This document shows positions 43,819-54,563 of a stretch of DNA of 64,000 bases, piece by piece (the stretch's first letter is position 1; every line of letters begins with the position of its first letter). Source of the DNA: Acarospora socialis (Eukaryota > Ascomycota > Lecanoromycetes > Acarosporales > Acarosporaceae); contig JAMYGW020000012.1 of NCBI GenBank assembly GCA_025617375.2, positions 744,001-808,000 of the forward strand. The letters run 5' to 3'. The position numbers and the translations under genes were made by a program. The notes under the pieces were generated by a model. That model saw only the letters and a program-made list of their open reading frames with translations, ran no database searches and was not told where the DNA came from.

Positions 43819-46800
43819 TCAGGAAGTTTCGTGGTGTTGAATAGACCGCCTCGGACTGTGGACAAGGTGTTCGATGCGGTTCAGGTATTTACTTATTCGA
43901 GTTATCAGATCAGGCTCCTCAATCCTCTCCTCGTCTTCAGACGATTGTGAAGATGTGCTACTAGTCTCACACAGTGAAACTCCCATGCTCGCCAACTTCT
44001 TCTGGTTTATAGGAGCTTGATTGCTCATGACGTCCATCATACGATCTTTCCAGTACCCGTCAAGGAACTCGCTCAGAGGAACAGCCGACTCGTCAAGCTT
44101 CTTCTTAAAGTCAATCAGTAATCGTTCAAGTGTCTCTATCTGCTCTGCTTGCTCCTCTCTGATCTCATGTCTGTCATCTTCGTCACCCAGTTCGACAATC
44201 ACATCCTGCCCGAATCTGAAATATTCCATTGAACAGCATGTGTGGCGAAGCCTTAGCTTCTCAAACGTATTGAATCGTAGCATGTCGCAGCGAAGCCATG
44301 CTAGATTGGAAGCATTCACATCGAGCGACTGAGCCAAAACTTGTGTTATACGTAAGACTATTTTCCGTGCATACCTAGTGGAAAAGTTGCTGAACTTCAA
44401 TGCTTCCATGATACGATGCTTGACCAACACTGTATAAGCACGACAGCCTGCCTCTGAACATGCACAGTTGCAAGAGTCACACAGAGGGTCCGTAAGCACT
44501 GTTCGTACTATTTGTCTGGCTTCTTCCGTGAGTGCGCTGATTCTGGACAGGAGACGTTCATTCTCCTTGCTGGTTCTGACTTCGTAGTAGAAGTGATTTG
44601 CCCACCTCACAGCCAGGTAGTGTAGAGCTGTCGTACTAGAAGCTTTGTCGGTTCGGCATATTCCCCAAAGAGATTCTTGATGCCATTGGAACGCATGACT
44701 CTGCACACAATGAAGATCGGCGCCCTTGGACACAAGCCACCCTACAAGCTCCAATCCTCCCTCCAGGAGGTCATGACCCTCTACATGGCGCTTCATCAAT
44801 GCAGATTGACCGAAGCTATCAAGCTCGTTCATGTCACGAAATCCAGCGTTCCATAGGACGCGCGCCTGCCGCAGATTCAAATAGTGAATGTGATACACAG
44901 TACTTCTAAGAGGTGACAGGCCCTTTAATCGTTTCGGAATTTCAACTGTCCTCTGTAGCATCCGTATAGCGGTTGATGTCTGGTGATCGAGGATCTTCTC
45001 GGGCGATAGCCGTAATTGGCCAATTGACTGACTATCCAGCGAGGTTCGTATCAGAACTTCCAGCATTCGACGGCGCTTAGCAACATAGCTAACAATAATA
45101 TCAAACATAGCCTCGGCGTCGTCCCTGGAGGCTATATCGCTGTACCAATAATAAGCCGACCACGACTCGATTTCCATAATGAGCTCTAACAGTGACTGGC
45201 CACCCGCGCCCAGGGCGCCTCCGCCGTAGCGGTCCGGGAACAAGTGAAGCACACAGTCTGCCTCAGCAAGAATCTTCAGTGGTTCTAGAAGCACGCGTTT
45301 AACGGCGTAGGTAACAGCACTAAAGCCAAAATTATCTGCGGCATCAACAGCGGCACCCGCGTCAAGCAACAAATGCATGCTTTCGGGCCATTCCACGCTG
45401 AAGTGTAAAGGCGTTTGGCCAATTGCGTTTGGCCGGTTGATAGAGGTAGGGTCGCGGCGGATAGCTGATACTAGCCAAGATCGCGACTTTGCAAAGATTG
45501 CTTGGCTAAGTTCGTTACAACCGACAGCTATCTCAAGTCAGTCGCTTGTGAAAAATTGAAGGATAACGAATAAAAAGGATAGAAGGGTTTGACCTTCGGC
45601 AAATTCAGGGAACTTCGTGAACTCTTGCCCGAGAACACAGGTGTCTTCTGATGAGGCTCGTATTGTCTCTTGTGTGAACAATGGAAGCTCAGCTCCGATT
45701 CCGAGCATTTTAAGGCTTAACAGGGTAATAAGTCGTTTATATACTCCTCCGAACCTTTCGTACATTTGTACCAATACGCCAAGAGGTGTCCTGTGAGAAG
45801 CTTAGCCGTTTCACTTCTATTGATCTTAGCTGATAGGTTTCTTTACAAGCCCTGCGCATTAGTACCGTTGAGTGGGACGCCCAGCTCGTAAAGACCTTGC
45901 AGAAACTGAAAATAAAGGCTGAAGGTGTTGCTGTCCATCTTTGTATTAAACCTTCCGTCGAAGATTCTGCAAGCTATCTACTTTCGGATTAGCGCCAAAA
46001 AGAAACAGAAAATTTCAACTCACATGTAGTACAGTGTTACCCTCTTGATCTACATCACGCGGTGACGCCTTGCCTTGTAGATATACCTGCGATAACTCCT
46101 GCTTTCTGAACGCGAAGGTAGCGTGCATATCGCTGGCCGAGGTGCGGGCCGAGAAACGAATATCCAAGATCTTGAAGGCCGGCGCATCTGAAGAGACAAT
46201 AGGATTGAAGGACAATGTTGGACTTATAGAAAAACCACCACTTCCGCGGATGATGGACATTGAAGCTTGTATCGTCCCTGCGAGCAGTGCCCCGCTATAC
46301 GAGAGTCTCAATCCAAATTGGTTTGCCTCTTCAGCCTTTTTTCCGTACAATGCGCAGTCCCGGCGATGAACTAAAGTACTTGCGATAATTGCCGCATTCC
46401 ACCGACGAGGTGTTGAGTCCTCTCGATGTCTGTATGACTGAGAGCCCGTCAATGATTTATATCTAGTGAGAGCGCGGCATGTGCAGTGTTGAAAAGGCCA
46501 AGATGTTGAATTCGACGATAGGGATTGCAGTCGCCGCTCCTCTTCGTACGCTGCCTGAATGAGACTCGGTTTTTGTATCATGCCTAGCTGGAGAGCAGTG
46601 ATACTTTGCGTCTAAATACCATCATAGTGTCAGGCAGCGCACAATGTACCAGACCCTCAAAGTGCTGGGAGCTTACCACTTGCTGTAGAGCCTGAGCATG
46701 CTGTGATGATACATTTTGCACATCCTGTTTCAATGTGTTAAAGTGGTGCCCGTGTAGCTCAAGCTGCTTGACCAGCGCATTTTCTATGGCGTTCGGCATT

Positions 46801-47393
46801 TCACTGGCTTGTTTCTTGCTGTCTGTTGCCAATATCTGCAAGGCAGTGTTCTGTTTGACCACCAAGTGCCTATACCTCTGTCAGGATACCGTCGTATGTG
46901 AGTTGACGAGATACAGTGGCAAGTATTTGACAGGGGTAGCTTACAGATTAAGTATCTGAATAGCGCTACTCAGGTTGCCTCGAGTCTCTTTAACAGAGCT
47001 CCACAAATTTGTGAATTTCTCTCTGTTAAATAAAGATGTGCTTCGCAATCTCACATTGTGCAGCTTGTCCAAGATACCAGCAGGCTTCCCGATTGATTCA
47101 GATTCAATCAGTATCCCATAGAGCTTGTTTAGAACGGCAGTACAGGATCGTATCTGATGGCGAGCTCCATGGAGAGTTTCTGCCGTGCTGTCGTCGAGGC
47201 TCTCGACGATCGAGAGAATACCAGACAGATTCTTGAGTATAAGTTCGAGGTCTGTTAGCCTTTCTAGAGCTTCTTCGATCTCTTTATCATGAGACCTCCA
47301 AGCTCTGCAATAACTGATGAGCCCATCGCAGACTTGGATACCAAGAGACACAAAACTAGCAGTACTAGCCGCAACTGAGAAAGGATCTCCCAT
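43819..47393 (-). CDS. HeLo-like fungal N-domain protein with ankyrin repeats
   Basis: Six exons (47393-46945, 46875-46677, 46611-46024, 45977-45847, 45790-45594, 45527-43819) give 1,090 residues. The introns are 69, 65, 46, 56 and 66 bases. The N-terminus MGDPFSVAASTASFVSLGIQ, then VCDGLISYCRAWRSHDKEIE, is the alpha-helical domain found at the front of many fungal NLR/STAND proteins and related HeLo-like cell-death effectors. No NACHT or NB-ARC ATPase follows. Instead come ankyrin-like units, each completed by a splice: DVDQEGNTVLHIACRIFDGR, then LNGTNAQGLTPLGVLVQMYE, then PNAIGQTPLHFSVEWPESMH and ADNFGFSAVTYAVKRVL. The last 350 residues are helical, with paired cysteines (CDSCNCACSEAGC), and unassigned. 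A role in self/non-self recognition or membrane attack is an inference from the N-domain only. Confidence 0.8.
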
Positions 47394-48291
47394 CGTGACG
47401 GGTATAATCCACTCTCGCAGTATCCGTATACTGAGGGCTGCGTCAGGAAATTGCGGTAATCAATACAAGAACGAGTAGTCTTTACGGAAGTCGATTACTC
47501 TACCGATAAGCAATCACAAGACTCTCGGTATGAAAGCACTGCGACGAGTTTGCACGAAATGAAGCGTAAAGCCACCGCTGGACAGAATAAGGGGCGATGA
47601 TGAATCTGGCAGAGGATGTAAAGTTGAGACGATAAGAAAGAGGCACTTGTTGGACATCAGAGGTTCAGTTTCAAGCTCAGCCGCATATGCATGATGACAT
47701 ATTTTCGCACGAGGCAAGAAGCAAGAACGGAAGATTCGTGGCAGAACATTGTAAGAATCTCTGACCATCCACAAGTGGGACACCATATAGATACTGTGGA
47801 TTACAGAGTGCCGTGAACGGAGAAACTTTCAGCTGGAGTCAAGTACTGATGAGCAAGTGGCGTCATTGGCTCCATGTCAGCCATCGTCTAAAATTGCTAC
47901 ACAATCACTACAAATTTAAGATACGCCGTTTCCGCGCCCAGCTAGATTCCGGCGCAGAGAAGCGGCGAGGAAAGTAGGGCGGATCGGTCTTAACATCTAT
48001 GGCTTCAACGGCAAATATCTCGTCGACAACGATTGCCTTCACAGAGGCTTTCAAGCCCGTGCAGGCTGCTCAATTGGTGCAATGAGCTCCATGTCGCTTG
48101 ATACATCAAGTCATACAATCACGCTGAACGAGTATCATAGTAAGCAGGCAGAGCAAATTTTCCCAAGCCGGGCGCATCGAGCCACACCACGTAAGTGCCC
48201 CGCTGGAAATCTCTCGTCCTCATCCGTCACCCCTTAAGGACTCTTCCATACTACTCACACATACCCGTAGAAGTTAGACACTCCAAAGACA
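47394..48291. other. Divergent promoter region, no gene seen
   Basis: About 900 bases separate the start of the HeLo-like/ankyrin gene from that of the 2EXR gene. A minus-strand frame at 47514-47786 has no recognisable content. Confidence 0.4.
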
Positions 48292-49137
48292 ATGGCAGCA
48301 GCGGCAACCAACTCTTCTACATTTGCTCTCTTCTCGAGCCTCCCTCGAGAGCTACGTGACCAGATATGGCGTGACGCCCTACCTGACAAAGTCGGGCCAG
48401 CCTTGTACTTCTACAGAAAGGGGTGTTGGTGCGCCCGACGCCTATCAAAATCCGACGAGGGGTATGACGCTGAAAACGACGAGAACAATCTAAACCTCGA
48501 GTTCCGCCACGAATTATTAGAGGATGTCCAGTTTGAGATACCGCTAGTCTTCGTCAACCGCGAGGCCCGCGGCATGGCCCTAGCCTGGGTTCGCGAGCAT
48601 GGTATCGAGACACGCCCCCGCGAGGATAGACAGTACCCTATCTTCGTACGCCCTTTTGACCCGATGCGTGATGCGCTATACATTGCACTTGACAGATGGG
48701 ACGACTTTCTCTGCGAGCCTTACGATCGACAATCTCAACCGGATCTCTTTGAAAAGCTTGTCCACTTTGGACCGGACCTCACGCGCATCGCCGTGCCTGA
48801 GGCGCTGCTTCGGAGTGAGGTCGCTACACTACCCGAGATATTTTGGCATTACTGCAATCTAAAAGTGTTATTCATTATCGTCGACGCGCAGCCGGATCTG
48901 CAGTCCGCGGATAACGACGTGAAGGTGCAGCGGCGGTGGGAGTTGGAAAGCACACAGGGAGGAGCGTTCTTCTGGGATGACGACCGTGGCGGCTTTGACT
49001 CTGAGGATGGCAAGTACATCGGCGACGAAGCCCTGTACAGGCTAATAGAGGAGGCCAATAAAGGGCTAGGTGAAGGGCTTGCCAAGAGCCATATCCGCAG
49101 CTTTGAGATCCGGCCTGTCTTTGCCGTCAGAAGATGA
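48292..49137 (+). CDS. 2EXR-domain protein
   Basis: A single exon encodes 281 residues. The N-terminus FALFSSLPRELRDQIWRDAL is the typical start of the fungal 2EXR family (an F-box-like Phe-x-x-Leu-Pro-x-Glu-Leu-Arg-x-x-Ile-Trp motif). It continues through FEIPLVFVNREARGMALAWV and FDPMRDALYIALDRWDDFL, and IFWHYCNLKVLFIIVDAQPD marks the C-terminal half. Such genes are abundant and variable in filamentous ascomycetes, and their biochemical role is unknown. The ATG at 48292 gives a short alanine/serine leader. It is divergent from the HeLo-like/ankyrin gene, and both families are accessory in nature. Confidence 0.85.
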   Translation: MAAAATNSSTFALFSSLPRELRDQIWRDALPDKVGPALYFYRKGCWCARRLSKSDEGYDAENDENNLNLEFRHELLEDVQFEIPLVFVNREARGMALAWVREHGIETRPREDRQYPIFVRPFDPMRDALYIALDRWDDFLCEPYDRQSQPDLFEKLVHFGPDLTRIAVPEALLRSEVATLPEIFWHYCNLKVLFIIVDAQPDLQSADNDVKVQRRWELESTQGGAFFWDDDRGGFDSEDGKYIGDEALYRLIEEANKGLGEGLAKSHIRSFEIRPVFAVRR

Positions 49138-49658
49138 ACTGGGCTTGTTAGCGTGTGTAACAAGTTGGTTGATTTGGTTGGTCGTTCTTTTCAAAGCTGT
49201 GTCACCCGCTGGTGGGCATGCGAGTGCATACTCTGATGGTGATATCATCTCCAGCAAGCACCGCCGTACACATAGAATCTGCCGCACGAAGTTTCCTCTT
49301 CCAAGACGAACCAGGACTCTTACCGCCCACGGTGAGCGCTGTCAAGTCTTGGCCAAGGTCCATCCCCATGCCATTCTTTCCGTGTCCATTCCACCGTATT
49401 CCGGCAAGCTATGTCTCAACCGGACAAGCAACTACTGCCTTCACGATGGTCTTGTGCGTTCCGTCCTTACTACCACAAGTCAGCCACGCAAGATCTTTTG
49501 AATGTGTGCGGTATCTTTGTGACACATCTCCTTCATACATCTGAAGCTTCACTCTTCTCCGTCCTCATCCTCATCAGTCCTCCAATCGAGCCCACCACTC
49601 GCTCTTACTCTGCTGTTGCTCCACGTCGTCAAATGTGGGTATACGGCTTGGCGAGGGC
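49138..49658. other. 3' flank of the 2EXR gene, nothing sure
   Basis: No supported gene. The right end borders a tentative minus-strand gene. Confidence 0.3.
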
Positions 49659-50035
49659 TTAGGGGCTGGAGTGGGAGTTCCGTTGGGATGATGGGTTCGA
49701 GCTGGGGCTGAGGCGGGAGGAGTCATGTGCTGAAAGGATGTAGCTCACTTCAGAGATCTCGGGATCCTTGCCGGCGTTGACGTTTATCTCGACCTCGATA
49801 GCATAGTCCTAGCCTTGTGCCTTCGAGCACCCACTTACTCTCATCCCTCACAAATCTTGAATCGACATGACCTAGAACTTTGCTTTTCCGGTACTGTGAG
49901 GTCAAGGGAGTGCCCGTGCCTACTGCAGCATGTTCCTTCGTGTCGCCAGCTTAACTACTCACCCTTTCTTGGGCTCTCTGTTTTGGATTGAAGCGCCAAT
50001 GCAAAGGTGCCCGTTAGTGGTGTTTGACACTCCAT
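49659..50035 (-). CDS. Tentative small spliced gene (96 residues), unknown
   Basis: Three pieces fit together in frame: 50035-49963, 49919-49852 and 49808-49659, with two 43-base GT-AG introns (donors GTGAGT and GTGAGG, acceptors TAG). The product starts MECQTPLTGTFALALQSKTE, passes through PLTSQYRKSKVLGHVDSRF and DYAIEVEINVNAGKDPEISE, and ends QRNSHSSP. The last exon favours G or C at third positions, which suggests selection as protein. An overlapping frame of the same exon reads MTPPASAPARTHHPNG and onward to WWARLED, so the true end is open. No family is recognised. It could also be part of a longer gene whose 5' exons I have not found. Confidence 0.3.
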
Positions 50036-50335
50036 TCGATGCCGGTGAGAGGATCAAAAGGACGAGAAAGGGGATGCAGCGGATGGGTAGAGAGAGAGAG
50101 AGTAGCCCCATTCGCCAATGCTTCGATTGAGCGCGAGATTGCTTTGAATATCTACATTTGCACAATACGACTACAGATCCCCATCATCGAAAGCAAGCTC
50201 TAGCTCTCTGCTCTATGCTCCTCGGGGTATTTCTCCCTTGTCGCTCCGACCACGCCCACACAGATGGCATAATCTCAAACTTCCCCATATCCCCCTCCTT
50301 TCCCCGCCACCACCACTACTACCACCATCACCACT
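50036..50335. other. Short flank with simple repeats
   Basis: It holds an AG dinucleotide run near 50089-50101 and a CCA/CTA-rich pyrimidine tract near 50310-50335. No gene is seen. Confidence 0.4.
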
Positions 50336-51562
50336 CTACTTCCCGCCCGACTTCCTCGCCTTATCCGCCAACTTCTGCGCCTCCCCGACCTTCCGCTGTA
50401 GCACGTCCTGAATCTCTTCAAACGCATCCTTGACAATCTTCTCCGCCTCCTCGCCATGCTCCTGCGCGACCTGCTGCAACTGCGAGATCTTCGGCACGAT
50501 CTTCTCGCCTCCCGGAATCATCTTCAAATACTGATCGATGCCACCCATGCCGCCGCCGCCGCCGCCGCTCTTCTGCTGGACCTTGTCGACGGAGCTCTTG
50601 ACGTAGTCCTCCAAGCTCCCCGTGTCGCCCGACTCGACGCTCTGCTTGATGCGTTCGTACAGTTCACGCACGTTGCCCTGCTTGAGGGCGTCGGTGTTCT
50701 TCTCGACGAGCTCCTTGATCTTCGGGTTCTTGTCCAGATACGGTTTGGCCTGCTCCATGCCCTTCTGCCACGCCTCGTCGCCCATCCTGCGCACGAGCTC
50801 CATCTTCTCCTGCACGACGGCGCGGATCTTGTTGATGCTTTCGGCGCCCACGCCCGCTTTGACTATGTCGCGGATCTGGTCCCACGTCTTGTCGACTTCC
50901 TTCTTCGCTTCCGGCCCGTACTTGTCGCCCAGCTGCTTCAGCTGGTCGATGTTGCCGCCCACTTTCTCTTTCAGCGCCGGGTGGTTGTTCATGATCTCAT
51001 GCGCCGAGTCCGAGGCTAGCTCGCTGATGCGCTGCAGATGTTTCTGCAGGATCTCCCACGCCGACTGTGCCGTCTCGAAACTCATGCCTTTCTCTTGGGT
51101 GACGCCTTTCAGCTCGCTGTAGGCTTGGCTGACGATGCGGTCGACCTCATCGCCGTGCTTGTTGCGGATCGTGTCAAGGTCGTCGAAGGCGGCGTCGACG
51201 TAGCCTTTCGCGCCGGGGATGAAGGCCGCGTAGGAGCTTGCGGTCTGTCGTAGCCATCGTAGTGCTTCGTTCGGTTCAGGTGCGGAGTCCTTGAGCTTGC
51301 GGGACATCATGTCGAACTTCGCTTTCGTCTCGTGCGCCGTATTGACGAGCGTCTTGGCGCCGGAGAAGTGATAGTAGCCATAGCCGGCGAGGAACACGAG
51401 AGCTCCGCCGGTCATACCGCCGACGAGGGCTTGGTTCATGCCACTGGTGCTGCTTTGGGTGGTGTTAGAAGAGGTGGTGGAATTGAGGCGTACATTGCGC
51501 AGGTTGGTAGAGCGGACGCGGAGGACCCGCGCAGATCTGGTAGCAGCTCTTGAGGCAATCAT
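50336..51562 (-). CDS. Mitochondrial membrane protein with long amphipathic helices, unknown
   Basis: A single exon encodes 408 residues from the ATG at 51562. Upstream in-frame codons exist, but this ATG begins a typical mitochondrial leader, MIASRAATRSARVLRVRSTN, rich in Arg, Ser and Ala without acidic residues. A probable membrane span follows (ALVGGMTGGALVFLAGYGYY). The remainder is almost all alpha-helix with heptad-like spacing, such as GDEVDRIVSQAYSELKGVTQ and KELVEKNTDALKQGNVRELY. It has a short glycine run (GGGGGGMGG) before the last 80 residues, and ends in a lysine-rich tail. This resembles LEA/apolipoprotein-like or MICOS-type helical proteins but I cannot name a family. An inner-membrane anchor with the helices in the intermembrane space or matrix is inferred. 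Confidence 0.78.
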   Translation of the reverse strand: MIASRAATRSARVLRVRSTNLRNVRLNSTTSSNTTQSSTSGMNQALVGGMTGGALVFLAGYGYYHFSGAKTLVNTAHETKAKFDMMSRKLKDSAPEPNEALRWLRQTASSYAAFIPGAKGYVDAAFDDLDTIRNKHGDEVDRIVSQAYSELKGVTQEKGMSFETAQSAWEILQKHLQRISELASDSAHEIMNNHPALKEKVGGNIDQLKQLGDKYGPEAKKEVDKTWDQIRDIVKAGVGAESINKIRAVVQEKMELVRRMGDEAWQKGMEQAKPYLDKNPKIKELVEKNTDALKQGNVRELYERIKQSVESGDTGSLEDYVKSSVDKVQQKSGGGGGGMGGIDQYLKMIPGGEKIVPKISQLQQVAQEHGEEAEKIVKDAFEEIQDVLQRKVGEAQKLADKARKSGGK

Positions 51563-52565
51563 AGCTGTGAGGGAGATTGAATTGCGGCAATAGGGAGGTT
51601 TGGGGTGGAGGATTTCGGAGTAAGGCGTTATGAAGAGCTGTTCGTTAACTTTCAGACGAACCTTGTGCTCAAAAGTTAGGTAGGGTAACCGCGACGTCAT
51701 AGCCTGAAGGGTCCGGGAGCTGGAAGTTTGAACCGAACGAAGCCGGGATATCAGCCACAGCGGTGGCTGGAATATTGTTTCTGATACTCTGTTGAAATGC
51801 CAGTGTCACCCACATCATACATGTAGTTAGATAAGAGCTTGAGGTGTGTATAAGCTATGATATATTCTCCATCCTTGAGATCGATATTTTTTCCGCATCT
51901 GATCCATCTTCTCCTTACATAAAGCACATTGGGAATTCCTGTCCTGGGGAGAATTGTTTCTTCTCATGTCTTCTAGATCTTCCGTCTGTAATCTGAACCT
52001 GCTCCTTACTGTACTGGAACCCTCAAGGTTGGACTTCAGTGACAAAACCTCTTTGATGGCCCTTGTACGTCGTTTACAATGTGCGAAGAGGAAATAGACT
52101 GGTGGGGTCTTGTCACTCTTCAGAATTCATGGCGGTCGAGGGGTGTGTTGTCTAGGAGCTCTGAAAGCAAATGGCTGCACTGCAGTGGAAGAATTGGCTA
52201 TGCTGACTTATCATCGGTTTATTACCTGTGTGGACAAGACACAGATTTCAGCACAGTAGACGTGATCAAGCACAGATCATATTAAGGTTGCTCTGGTTAT
52301 TGCCCTAACTACTCTGAGACTCCCTTGACGGTCGCCATGCCGTTCTCCTTTGCGTGAAAGAAGGGGTACACAAGGCTGCACCTCCCCGTGCAAACACCAG
52401 AGCAAAACACATTCGGAAACGGTAACCTAAAGTCCGTAGACGAAGTTGAGGCAGCCACGTGATGACAAAGAAGAGCACTTTTTGACAGAGAGAAACCTCG
52501 TTCCGTCTCTTTTCTACGCCCTTACAGCGCTGGATCATCAGGCGATTCAGGCCTCAACCTCACGA
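51563..52565. other. Intergenic, with one unassigned open frame
   Basis: This lies between the start of the mitochondrial protein gene and the 3' end of the lysine/proline-rich gene. A 100-codon minus-strand frame at 51827-52126 is described separately; otherwise nothing is seen. Confidence 0.4.
51827..52126 (-). other. Unassigned open frame with a CxxC motif
   Basis: The frame is open for 100 codons and its translation looks protein-like: VYFLFAHCKRRTRAIKEVLS, then FRLQTEDLEDMRRNN, then QCALCKEKMDQMRKKYRSQG. It has no early ATG; the first in frame opens only about 46 residues. It might be a last exon or a decayed gene. Codon use is less GC-rich than in the neighbours. Confidence 0.25.
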
Positions 52566-54563
52566 CTAAGGGAAAAACTCAACCTCAACAGGCTCACTAT
52601 CGTCTCCGAGACCAGCGACCATCCTCATGACGTTGGCCCAGATCGTGTCTGTGACACCTTGCTTGATCTCGAACCCAAACACCCTCGACTTCCTCTGACC
52701 GTGGCGCGGAACCCGAATCTTGCACGTCTTCGCCATCGCGAAAGCGACCCTATCCGCTACAGGGAGCTGCATCGCCAGAGAGCAATAGAAGGAGGCCCAG
52801 TTCGTCGTTGTCGGCGGAAACGTAAGACAGATGGATTCGGTGTCGGTGCCGGGGTCTTCGGGTTGCGAAACGGTGGTGATGAACACCTGCGACTGTGGGG
52901 TCGGTGTAACGGTGCTTGCAATAGCAGCAGCGGTAGCGGCGATGTCTTTGTTTTCGGCGACAGGGGAGGTGTGGGGGAGGTATACGCCGGGTGTCATGGT
53001 TCGAGTAGAGCCGACGCTCAACTTGCGGTTCTCATTGACAATCTCTTCAGACTCCTCGTTTTCCTCCGTAACACCAACGTCATTCTCACTGGAAGCTTCC
53101 TCTGCGTCGATGGATCCACCCTTGTCGGCAACAATCTCGAATCCTGCGTGCTTTGGATGAACTCCAGCCGAACGTTCCTGATCTGCGACGAGGGTAGGTG
53201 GCTTCATCCGCTTGTTTGTCACTGCCGGGTGCGACGAGACATGCTTCTGAAGAGCCTGAACGGCAATGGTGGTATTGTCGACCAAGTCTGGCTTGATCTT
53301 AACCTGGTCCACTTCGACCGTAGCTTGAAGACCGTCAGCGTCAGGAGTGAAAATGTTGATAGTGTCAATCAAATCCGGAGAGTGTTGACCAGTTTCTCCT
53401 TGTTGCTGTTCATCGGGAGCAGTGACAGTCACACCAGACATGGTGATCTCTCCCTGCTCTTGCTGCTCCGGTGCCGCGACTTCAGAGTGATCTTGATTAA
53501 CCTTACCTTGTAAGCCTAACTTCTTTGCCTGCTTCACAGGATTGCCCGCATTCTCTTGCATCTTTGTGGCCGGCTGCTTTACAGCACCCTTACCATCGCC
53601 CACCTTATTTGCCGGCGCAGCTTTGACAGCTTCCTTCCCACGCGGCGTAACATTCGAGGGCTTTTGAGCAGGCTTGCTGACATCGAACTTTAGGCCGGAA
53701 GCTTCTTTGACGGCTGGCTTCGTGGCTGGCTTTCGGTCAGGCTTAGACGCTGGGGACGGGGAAGGCTCGTCTTGGAGAAGCTTATGTGCGTCACGGAAAT
53801 GTGCGAATACATCTCCCGCGGTGGTTTTCTTAGGAGGCTTCGGATTAACTGTGTCCCCAACGACGATCGAATCTTTCATCTCATCGTCGGATGATGGGTT
53901 TCCTGGTGTACGCATATCTTTTGGGTCTTTAAATCCGTTGGTGGTAGTTTTGCTGCCAAAGAGGCTCTGACGTTCAGGATTTCCGACCTTGGCAGCTGGG
54001 TCCTTCTTCGAAGATAGCTCCATCATCTTTGGTTTTTTCGCTTGAGGGGGAGGAGGACTAGATGCATTGCTCGTATTGTCCTTGTCGTCCGTACCGCCTT
54101 CCTTGCGTTTCTTGGCACACTGCTTGGCAGCCTCTAGCTTAATGAGCGCGAAGGCAAGGAAGCCAATCCTTAAAGGTGGTAATGTAAGCCAGAGCACAAG
54201 ATATAAGAGACTCACAGTGATTCGGTAGACTTACTTTTCTTGATCTTCGGGCCAGATGAAATGAGCACCCCTCTGGTAGCCCTCGCGGTTGCTGTCCCAC
54301 AAGTCCGACCCACCGCTCTCCAAGAACAGTTCCAGTAACTTACTATAGGGACCTTTCTTTAGAGTGCGTGGAGTAAAGTTGCACTCGTCGAGGTGATCAG
54401 CAACAAACGAGTGAACAGCGTGCAGAAGGTCTTTCCAGCGCTGATCGTCTAGAGTAGCGACCTCTTTGACAGATTTCAAAGTGCCGTACTCATTGTCGTT
54501 GAGATTGAACTCTGGCTTAGTCGGGACTTGAGTCATTTGACTCAGAGCATCGATCGAAGCCAT
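52566..54563 (-). CDS. Lysine/proline-rich nuclear-type protein, unknown
   Basis: Two exons (54563-54235 and 54168-52566, intron 66 bases) give 643 residues. The first 140 residues look folded: NDNEYGTLKSVKEVATLDDQ, VHSFVADHLDECNFTPRTLK, and EDQEKIGFLAFALIKLEAAK made by the splice. KQCAKKRKEGG then begins a basic region. The middle 400 residues are low-complexity, rich in Lys, Pro, Ala and Glu, with repeats such as KPATKPAVKEASG. The C-terminus folds again (NWASFYCSLAMQLPVADRVA, IRVPRHGQRKSRVFGFEIKQ) and ends on an acidic EPVEVEFFP tail. I recognise no family. The plus-strand frame over its 3' half is a shadow. Nuclear location is a guess from the basic runs. Confidence 0.72.

Noticed and set aside
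49959-50165. Minus-strand frame with a hydrophobic leader (IPFLVLLILSP), considered as a secreted protein
   Set aside because: It stops soon after the leader and overlaps the better-supported spliced candidate in another frame; no continuation in phase was found.
50456-51122. Long plus-strand frames opposite the mitochondrial membrane protein gene
   Set aside because: Leucine/alanine-rich complements of an amphipathic helical protein; they have no start context or motif and are explained by the codon bias of the minus strand.
52446-53513. Plus-strand frame of 355 codons
   Set aside because: It lies opposite the 3' half of the lysine/proline-rich gene. Its translation has an arginine/leucine-rich shadow composition and no motif, while the minus strand has a coherent protein with a proper spliced start.
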